Positions 7,356 through 11,873 of a DNA stretch of 11,873 bases are shown in pieces. A model generated the notes under the pieces. The model worked only from the letters and a program-made list of their open reading frames with translations, had not been told where the DNA came from and did no database searches. Numbering within the stretch: position 1 is the first letter of the stretch; each line of letters opens with the position of its first letter. The stretch is taken from the NCBI GenBank assembly GCA_900553135.1, contig USCO01000059.1, positions 1 to 11,873 of the forward strand, in the 5' to 3' direction. The stretch comes from an uncultured Eubacteriales bacterium. Its GTDB lineage: Bacteria > Bacillota > Clostridia > Oscillospirales > Oscillospiraceae. The position numbers were made by a program, and so were the translations under genes.

Positions 7356-8450
7356 ATGAAAATCACGAAGGTTAAGCTGGGTATTCTCTCCGTCCCTCTG
7401 CGCGTTCCCTTTAAAACCGCTCTGCGCTCCGTCTCCAGTGTGGAGGACGTGATCGTGGAGATCCACACCGACACTGGCGCCATCGGCTACGGCGAAGCCC
7501 CTCCCACCGGGGCCATCACCGGCGACACCACCGGGGCCATTCTGGGCGCTCTTCGGGACCACATCATCAAGACCATTGTGGGCCGGGAGGTAGATGACTT
7601 TGAGAGCCTGATGCAGGCGGTCAACAGCTGCATCGTAAAGAACACCAGCGCCAAGGCGGCGGTGGACATGGCTCTGTGGGACCTGTACGGCCAGCTGTAC
7701 CAGATCCCCGTGTACAAGCTTCTGGGGGGCAGCCGCTCCAAGATCATCACCGACATCACCATCAGCGTCAATCCCCCCGAGGAGATGGCCCGGGACGCCC
7801 GCAACGCGGTGGACCGGGGCTATGACACCCTGAAAATCAAGGTGGGCGCTGATCCCTCCCTGGACGTGGCCCGTCTCATGGCGGTCCGCAAAGAGGTGGG
7901 CGACAACATCCGCATCCGCATCGACGCCAACCAGGCCTGGAGCCCCAAGCAGGCGGTCAAGCTGCTCAACCAGATGCAGGACAAGGGTCTGGACATCGAA
8001 TTCGTGGAGCAGCCCGTCAAGGCCCACGACTTTGAGGGCCTGCAGTACGTCACCCAGCGCTCCTACGTCCCCGTTCTGGCCGACGAGAGCGTGTTCTCCC
8101 CTGAGGACGCCCTGAAGATCATGCAGATGGGCGCCGCGGACATGGTGAACATCAAGCTGATGAAATGCGGCGGCCTGTATAACGCCCTGAAAATCGCCTC
8201 CGCCGCCGAGGTCTACGGCGTGGAGTGCATGATCGGCTGTATGCTGGAGGCCAAGATCAGCGTCAACGCGGCGGTCCATCTGGCCTGCGCCAAGCAGATC
8301 ATCACCAAGATCGACCTGGACGGTCCCGTGCTGTGCAGCGAGGACCCCATTCTGGGCGGCGCGGTGTTCAACGAGCGGGAGATCACCGTCTCCAACGACC
8401 CCGGCCTTGGCATCCACGGCATTCAGGGCCTACGCTATCTGGACGACTGA
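7356..8450 (+). CDS. ykfB: Dipeptide epimerase (L-Ala-D/L-Glu epimerase, enolase superfamily)
   Basis: A 364-residue enolase-superfamily enzyme of the muconate-lactonising subgroup. The catalytic layout is complete: Lys160-x-Lys162 in TLKIKVG, metal ligands Asp190 (IDANQAW), Glu218 (FVEQP) and Asp243 (LADES), and Lys267 in NIKLMKCGG on the opposite face. The D-x-D at Asp320/Asp322 (KIDLDGP) is the signature that binds the dipeptide amino group in L-Ala-D/L-Glu epimerases such as Bacillus YkfB and E. coli YcjG. The known reaction is interconversion of L-Ala-D-Glu and L-Ala-L-Glu during murein peptide use. The ATG at 7356 follows AGGAAGGAA (7339-7347); an upstream in-frame ATG at 7257 lies inside the dipeptidase gene and is rejected. 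It sits 22 nt after the dipeptidase gene, last in the operon. Some relatives act on other dipeptides, so exact specificity is not certain. Confidence 0.92.
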   Translation: MKITKVKLGILSVPLRVPFKTALRSVSSVEDVIVEIHTDTGAIGYGEAPPTGAITGDTTGAILGALRDHIIKTIVGREVDDFESLMQAVNSCIVKNTSAKAAVDMALWDLYGQLYQIPVYKLLGGSRSKIITDITISVNPPEEMARDARNAVDRGYDTLKIKVGADPSLDVARLMAVRKEVGDNIRIRIDANQAWSPKQAVKLLNQMQDKGLDIEFVEQPVKAHDFEGLQYVTQRSYVPVLADESVFSPEDALKIMQMGAADMVNIKLMKCGGLYNALKIASAAEVYGVECMIGCMLEAKISVNAAVHLACAKQIITKIDLDGPVLCSEDPILGGAVFNEREITVSNDPGLGIHGIQGLRYLDD

Positions 8451-8475
8451 CCCTGTTTTCCTTGCTGTTTTGTAC

Positions 8476-8511
8476 AAAAGGCGCGCTTCCATGGGGAGCG
8501 CGCCTTTTTTT
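8476..8511 (+). terminator. Intrinsic terminator after epimerase gene
   Basis: A 15-bp stem (8476-8490 with 8494-8508, one T-G pair) with a GGCGCGCT core has a 3-nt loop and the T run 8505-8511. It ends the transglutaminase-dipeptidase-epimerase operon. Confidence 0.92.
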
Positions 8512-8702
8512 GCCGCGCTCCGCCCAGGAGCAGGCAGCTGTCTTTTCCCTTCCGCAGTACGTGGCGAAATGGGCCGCGCCGATCCTTCAAAACCTTGGAC
8601 TGCCCTCCCTTTTGTTCATCCCTGTTTTTCCTTAATTTGTCATTTATTTCCTCTTTCGTTCTTTTTTTGTCTACTTTTGTGCGCCGCAGAAGGACGTTTT
8701 AC
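8512..8702 (+). other. Gene-free stretch with a pyrimidine-rich tract
   Basis: No gene was recognised between the epimerase terminator and the OPT promoter. From 8601 to 8680 the + strand is 67 of 80 pyrimidines, with several T runs, ending about 22 nt before the -35 box at 8703. Short open frames here have no supported start and no recognisable protein. I see no RNA gene. Confidence 0.6.
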
Positions 8703-8731
8703 TTGACGAATCCGTTAAGATACTGTAAACT
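8703..8731 (+). promoter_or_regulatory. Sigma-A-type promoter of the OPT transporter gene
   Basis: TTGACG (8703-8708), a 17-nt spacer and TAAACT (8726-8731): one mismatch to the -35 consensus and two to TATAAT. The predicted transcription start is near 8738, at the first bases of the large palindrome, giving a 5' leader of about 75 nt. Confidence 0.75.
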
Positions 8732-8744
8732 ACTTGGGTGCTAT

Positions 8745-8780
8745 AGAAGGAGTTCCGCCGCGCGCGGCGGAACTCCTTCT
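8745..8780 (+). repeat. 36-nt perfect palindrome at the 5' end of the OPT transcript
   Basis: Positions 8745-8780 equal their own reverse complement, giving 16 bp plus a CGCG loop. With G-T pairs the stem extends to 8739-8786. No T run follows on either strand, so it is not a terminator. It begins within about a base of the predicted transcription start, so the mRNA would open with a very stable hairpin. It could be a 5' RNA stabiliser, an operator, or one copy of a dispersed palindromic repeat; the window does not decide. Confidence 0.8.
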
Positions 8781-8812
8781 GTGGCAAAAAATAGAGAAGG
8801 GAACGAGATATC

Positions 8813-10753
8813 GTGGAAGACAAGAAATTCCAACCGTATATTCCGGCTGACAAAGTGATGCCGGAATTCACGGTGGTCTCTGTGGTGCTGGGCGCCATTC
8901 TGGCCATCGTGTTCGGCGGAGCTAACGCTTACCTGGGCCTCCGGGTGGGCATGACCGTCTCCGCCTCCATCCCCGCGGCCGTTATCTCCATGGGTATCAT
9001 CCGCAAGATCCTGCGGCGTGATTCCATCCTGGAGAACAACATGGTCCAGACCATCGGTTCCGCCGGTGAATCTGTGGCCGCCGGCGCCATCTTCACTCTG
9101 CCCGCCCTGTTCATGTGGGCCAAAGAGGGTCTGTGCAGCACTCCCTCCCTGGTGGAGATCGGCCTCATCGCCCTGTGCGGCGGCGTGCTGGGCGTTCTGA
9201 TGATGATCCCCCTGCGCAGCGCTCTGATCGTGAAGGAGCACGGCGTGCTGGCTTACCCCGAGGGTCAGGCCTGCGCCGAGGTGCTGATCGCCGGTGAGGA
9301 GGGCGGCGCCAAGGCGTCCACCGTGTTCTCCGGCCTGGGCATCGCTGCTGTTTACAAGTTCGTGGCCGACGGCCTGAAGGTTTTCCCCAGCGAGATTGCC
9401 TATGACATCACCCCCTACAAGGGCTCCGGCATCGGCATCGACGTGCTGCCCGCCCTGGCTGGCGTGGGTTACATCTGCGGCGCCAAGGTCTCCTCTTACC
9501 TGTTCGCCGGCGGCGTGCTGGGCTGGTTCGTGATCATGCCTCTGATGGCTCTGTTCGGCGGCGACCTGATTCTGTTCCCCGCTGACGTGACCGTCAATGA
9601 GCTGATCGCTGACGGCGGCGTGTCCAACCTGTGGGGCAACTTCCTGCGCTACATCGGCGCCGGCGCCGTGGCCTGCGGCGGTGTGCTCAGCCTCATCAAG
9701 TCCCTGCCCCTGATCATCCGCACCTTCAAGGACGCCATGGGCGACTACGGTAAGGGCCGCGGCCCCGCCAGCACCCTGCGTACCGAGCAGGACATCCCCA
9801 TGAAGGTCGTTCTGCTGGGCATCCTGATCATTTCTGTGGTCATGTGGCTGGTTCCCGCTATCCCCCTGAACCTGTTCACCGCTCTGATCGTTATTGTCTT
9901 TGGCTTCTTCTTTGCCACTGTTTCCTCCCGCATGGTGGGCCTGATCGGCTCCTCCAACAACCCCGTTTCCGGCATGGCCATCGCTACCCTGCTGATCTCC
10001 ACCCTGCTGCTGAAGGCTACCGGTAACGACGGCATCAACGGCATGATCGCTGCCATCGTCATCGGCGGCATCATCTGCGTCATCGCTGCCATCGCCGGCG
10101 ATACCTCTCAGGACCTGAAGACCGGCTTCCTGGTGGGCGCTACCCCCAAGAAGCAGCAGATCGGTGAGATCATCGGTGTTGTGGTCTCCGCTGTGGCCAT
10201 CGGCGCCATCCTGTACCTGCTGAGCATGGCTTGGGGCGGCTACGGCTCCAACGACCTGCCTGCTCCTCAGGCCGTCCTGATGAAGATGATCGTCGAGGGC
10301 GTTATGGGCGGCAACCTGCCCTGGAACCTGGTGTTCGTGGGCGTGTTCATCGCTCTGGTGGTGGAAGTGCTGGGCATCCCCGTGCTGCCCTTCGCCATCG
10401 GCCTGTACCTGCCCATCTACCTGTCCGTGCCCATGATGCTGGGCGGCGCCCTGCGCTGGTTCCTGGAGAAGCGCAAGTACGGCTCCGACAAGGACAAGGA
10501 GAATGTGGTTCAGTCCGGCGTTCTGTACTCCTCCGGCCTCATCGCCGGCGAGGGTATTGTGGGCATCCTGCTGGCTGTGCTGGCTGTTATCCCCATGGGC
10601 CTCAACGCCGAGGGCAAGACCCTGTACCTCAGCGACAAGATCAACATCAGCGAGATCTTCAGCATCGGCAACATTGGCGGCCTGATCTGCTTCGCCGCGA
10701 TCCTGCTGACCATCTATGTCTTTGCTACGAAGGACCTGAAGAAGTCCAAGTAA
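8813..10753 (+). CDS. OPT family oligopeptide transporter
   Basis: A 646-residue polytopic membrane protein of the bacterial OPT branch (family length about 600-670), a secondary transporter of short peptides in the cytoplasmic membrane. Family signatures are clear: GGANAYLGLRVGMTVSASIP (35-54), ENNMVQTIGSAGESVAAGAI (74-93) followed by FTLPAL, and GVLAYPEGQACAEVL (144-158). Many hydrophobic helices continue to a final segment that ends TKDLKKSK. The GTG start at 8813 has an AGAAGGG-type SD at 8795-8801, about 11 nt upstream; the MEDKKFQPYIP start fits the family. It has its own promoter and hairpin leader. A related branch carries iron-siderophore or metal-nicotianamine complexes, so a peptide substrate is likely but not proven; the dipeptidase gene shortly downstream supports peptides. 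Confidence 0.93.
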   Translation: MEDKKFQPYIPADKVMPEFTVVSVVLGAILAIVFGGANAYLGLRVGMTVSASIPAAVISMGIIRKILRRDSILENNMVQTIGSAGESVAAGAIFTLPALFMWAKEGLCSTPSLVEIGLIALCGGVLGVLMMIPLRSALIVKEHGVLAYPEGQACAEVLIAGEEGGAKASTVFSGLGIAAVYKFVADGLKVFPSEIAYDITPYKGSGIGIDVLPALAGVGYICGAKVSSYLFAGGVLGWFVIMPLMALFGGDLILFPADVTVNELIADGGVSNLWGNFLRYIGAGAVACGGVLSLIKSLPLIIRTFKDAMGDYGKGRGPASTLRTEQDIPMKVVLLGILIISVVMWLVPAIPLNLFTALIVIVFGFFFATVSSRMVGLIGSSNNPVSGMAIATLLISTLLLKATGNDGINGMIAAIVIGGIICVIAAIAGDTSQDLKTGFLVGATPKKQQIGEIIGVVVSAVAIGAILYLLSMAWGGYGSNDLPAPQAVLMKMIVEGVMGGNLPWNLVFVGVFIALVVEVLGIPVLPFAIGLYLPIYLSVPMMLGGALRWFLEKRKYGSDKDKENVVQSGVLYSSGLIAGEGIVGILLAVLAVIPMGLNAEGKTLYLSDKINISEIFSIGNIGGLICFAAILLTIYVFATKDLKKSK

Positions 10754-10767
10754 CCATTGCGTTCCAA

Positions 10768-10806
10768 CAAGCCGGGCTGTATACTCTGGGTATGCAGCCC
10801 GGTTTG
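10768..10806 (+). terminator. Hairpin between OPT and PqqD-like genes, without T run
   Basis: A 17-bp stem (10768-10784 with 10790-10806, two G-T pairs) and a 5-nt loop start 14 nt after the OPT stop. GGTTATC follows rather than a T run, so it is a weak terminator or an mRNA processing/stability element that could set different levels for the genes on each side. Confidence 0.5.
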
Positions 10807-10833
10807 GGTTATCATCAAAAAAGGAGAAACAAC

Positions 10834-11193
10834 ATGGCAAAAAAGAAGGAAAACTATCTGGACTATGTCCCCCTGGTCAACCCCCAGAACTCCTGGAGCG
10901 AGGACGAGCAGGGCGTGGTCACCATCCACATGGTCCACCGGGGCTTTTACGACCGTCTGGCTCAGAAGTTTTTCCACACCCCCCGGGTCAGCCACATCAA
11001 GCTGGACGAGTACGGCAGCTTCCTCTGGAAGCACATCGACGGCCAGACCTCTGTGGGCGCCCTGGCCCAGCACATGAAGGACCGCTTCGGCGACGGCGCT
11101 GAGCCTCTCTACGACCGGCTGGTGCACTATATGCAGATCCTGCGCAACAACCGCTTTGTCCTCTTTGCCGGAAAGGATAAGGTGAAGCCATGA
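10834..11193 (+). CDS. PqqD-like (RRE-fold) protein
   Basis: A 119-residue soluble protein, basic at the N-terminus (MAKKKEN). The central and C-terminal parts follow the PqqD pattern: a strand segment (about 28-34), IKLDEYGSFLWKHIDGQTSV (55-74), which matches the LDExGxxIWxxIDGxxTV core, then an ALAQHMKDRFG helix (76-86) and a long helix ending LRNNRFVLF (103-111). PqqD-fold domains act as peptide-binding RiPP recognition elements, but many stand-alone copies in clostridia have no known partner. No radical SAM enzyme or precursor peptide is visible here. The ATG at 10834 follows AAAAAAGGAG (10816-10825), 8 nt upstream. The stop overlaps the next start by 4 nt (ATGA), so the two are translationally coupled. 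Function unknown; peptide binding is inference. Confidence 0.75.
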   Translation: MAKKKENYLDYVPLVNPQNSWSEDEQGVVTIHMVHRGFYDRLAQKFFHTPRVSHIKLDEYGSFLWKHIDGQTSVGALAQHMKDRFGDGAEPLYDRLVHYMQILRNNRFVLFAGKDKVKP

Positions 11194-11534
11194 GTCCTCT
11201 GGAAACCATTTTGGGCATTCTGGCCTTTGCCCTGGTCACCGCCCTGCTCTATGTCTGGGGCCTGCGCAAGAGCATGACCCAGGCTTCCGATCTGGACCGC
11301 ATTTTAATGAACAAATGCGCCGGAAAAGTGGTAAAATATCTGAAAAGCCATTCTGAGATCAATCTGTCTGAGATGGCACGTCTGTGCCAGGGGGTCAAGG
11401 CGGGACAGTTCTGGTCCCGCAACCGGGCGGCCGTGCAGAACAGCAAGGCCTTTGCCCAGAAGCTGGCCCAATACATGGTGGAGCAGCAGCTGCTGGAGCC
11501 CGTCTCCAACAACCGCTTCCGCCGCCATCCCTGA
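11190..11534 (+). CDS. Small membrane-anchored protein with winged-helix-like domain
   Basis: A 114-residue protein that I do not recognise as a named family. Residues about 5-24 form one hydrophobic helix (TILGILAFALVTALLYVWGL) followed by RK, suggesting a single membrane anchor with the rest in the cytosol. Residues about 36-106 are helical and resemble a winged-helix unit: KVVKYLKSHSEINLSEMARL (46-65), AFAQKLAQYMVEQQLLEPV (87-105), then a basic tail NNRFRRHP. The start overlaps the PqqD-like stop (ATGA at 11190-11193), so the two proteins are probably made together and may interact. Whether it binds DNA or protein cannot be told. It lies 28 nt before the PepD-type gene, with no terminator between, so one transcript probably covers all three. 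Confidence 0.7.
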   Translation: MSPLETILGILAFALVTALLYVWGLRKSMTQASDLDRILMNKCAGKVVKYLKSHSEINLSEMARLCQGVKAGQFWSRNRAAVQNSKAFAQKLAQYMVEQQLLEPVSNNRFRRHP

Positions 11535-11562
11535 CCAACACCCGCGAAAGGAGAAGATTTCC

Positions 11563-11873
11563 ATGAACGTATTAGAAAACCTGGAGCCCAAGCGCGTATT
11601 CCGCTTCTTTGAGTACCTGTGCGCCATTCCCCACGGCTCCCGCAACACCAAGGGCATCAGCGACTACTGCGCCGACTTTGCCCGGGAGCGTGGCCTGGAG
11701 TACCACCAGGACAGCGACAACAATATCATCATCATCAAGGAGGCCACTCCCGGCTATGAGCAGGCCGTGCCCATGATCCTCCAGGGCCACCTGGACATGG
11801 TGTGCGAGAAGGACGCCTCCTGCACCAAGAATATGGAGACCGAGGGCCTGGATCTGGCTGTGGACGGCGACTA
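11563..11873 (+). CDS. pepD: Aminoacyl-histidine dipeptidase (PepD-type, M20), 3' partial
   Basis: The first 103 residues of a cytosolic metal-dependent dipeptidase; the family is about 480-490 residues, so about four fifths lie beyond the right edge. The start MNVLENLEPKRVFRFFEYLC and the AIPHGSRNTKGISDYCADFA segment (21-40) are typical of PepD-type Xaa-His dipeptidases. LQGHLDMVCEKD (73-84) carries the first metal ligand His76 and Asp78. The Asp/Glu ligands and lid domain are not in the window. The ATG at 11563 follows GAAAGGAGAAG (11545-11555). Despite the name, the family cleaves many dipeptides. Co-transcription with the PqqD-like pair is likely, and together with the OPT transporter it forms a peptide uptake and breakdown group. 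Confidence 0.92.
   Translation, partial: MNVLENLEPKRVFRFFEYLCAIPHGSRNTKGISDYCADFARERGLEYHQDSDNNIIIIKEATPGYEQAVPMILQGHLDMVCEKDASCTKNMETEGLDLAVDGD

Noticed and set aside
4523..7483. 986-codon open frame on the - strand across three genes
   Set aside because: It is antisense to well-recognised genes, crosses their boundaries, and its Gly/Val/Ala/Gln/His-rich sequence has no recognisable domain. It follows from strong C/G third-position use in the + strand genes.
8739..8786. Palindrome read as an intrinsic terminator
   Set aside because: No T run follows on either strand, and it lies downstream of a good promoter and just before the gene it would block.
8741..10840. 699-codon open frame on the - strand opposite the OPT gene
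   Set aside because: Low-complexity Ala/Gly/His/Asp/Gln translation, antisense to a clear membrane transporter; an artefact of codon bias.

Overview
The window looks like chromosome from a GC-rich, SLH-bearing, peptide-using anaerobic Bacillota, most likely an Oscillospiraceae-type gut clostridium. This is inferred from the strong C/G third-position bias, AGGAGG-type ribosome binding sites, GTG/TTG starts, S-layer homology domains, a DUF3870/DUF819 pair, PepV- and PepD-type peptidases and a bacterial OPT transporter. No species assignment is possible from sequence reading alone. All recognised genes lie on the + strand. I see no rRNA, tRNA, CRISPR array or mobile element.

Layout. (1) 3-1349: C-terminal part of a surface protein with an NlpC/P60-like end, a linker, a repeat domain and three SLH domains; it is cut by the left edge. 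(2) 1374-1399: hairpin. (3) 1448-2566: alanine dehydrogenase. (4) 2567-2856: a gene-free stretch with a consensus sigma-A promoter (TTGACA-17-TATACT), a leader of about 115 nt and a 23-bp terminator hairpin with a T7 tail that lies before the next gene. This looks like an attenuated leader or a small RNA. (5) 2857-4444: DUF3870 protein and DUF819 membrane protein, closed by a strong terminator. (6) 4565-8450: a tight three-gene operon of transglutaminase-like protein, PepV-like M20 dipeptidase and L-Ala-D/L-Glu (dipeptide) epimerase, closed by a strong terminator. (7) 8512-8702: gene-free and pyrimidine-rich. (8) 8703-8812: promoter whose predicted transcript starts almost exactly at a 36-nt perfect palindrome. 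(9) 8813-10753: OPT-family peptide transporter. (10) 10834-11534: PqqD-like protein and a small membrane/winged-helix-like protein, overlapping by 4 nt. (11) 11563 to the edge: start of a PepD-type aminoacyl-histidine dipeptidase.

How the genes may work together. The common theme is uptake and use of short peptides. The middle section resembles in logic, though not in parts list, the Bacillus ykf murein-peptide system. A cytosolic papain-fold (transglutaminase-like) enzyme could trim peptides, the epimerase would convert L-Ala-D-Glu to L-Ala-L-Glu, the M20 dipeptidase would split it, and alanine dehydrogenase would turn L-Ala into pyruvate and ammonia. DUF819 is a candidate transporter in that route. 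The right section pairs an OPT transporter with a second dipeptidase. The pathway assignment is inference from gene content; the family assignments themselves are mostly secure.
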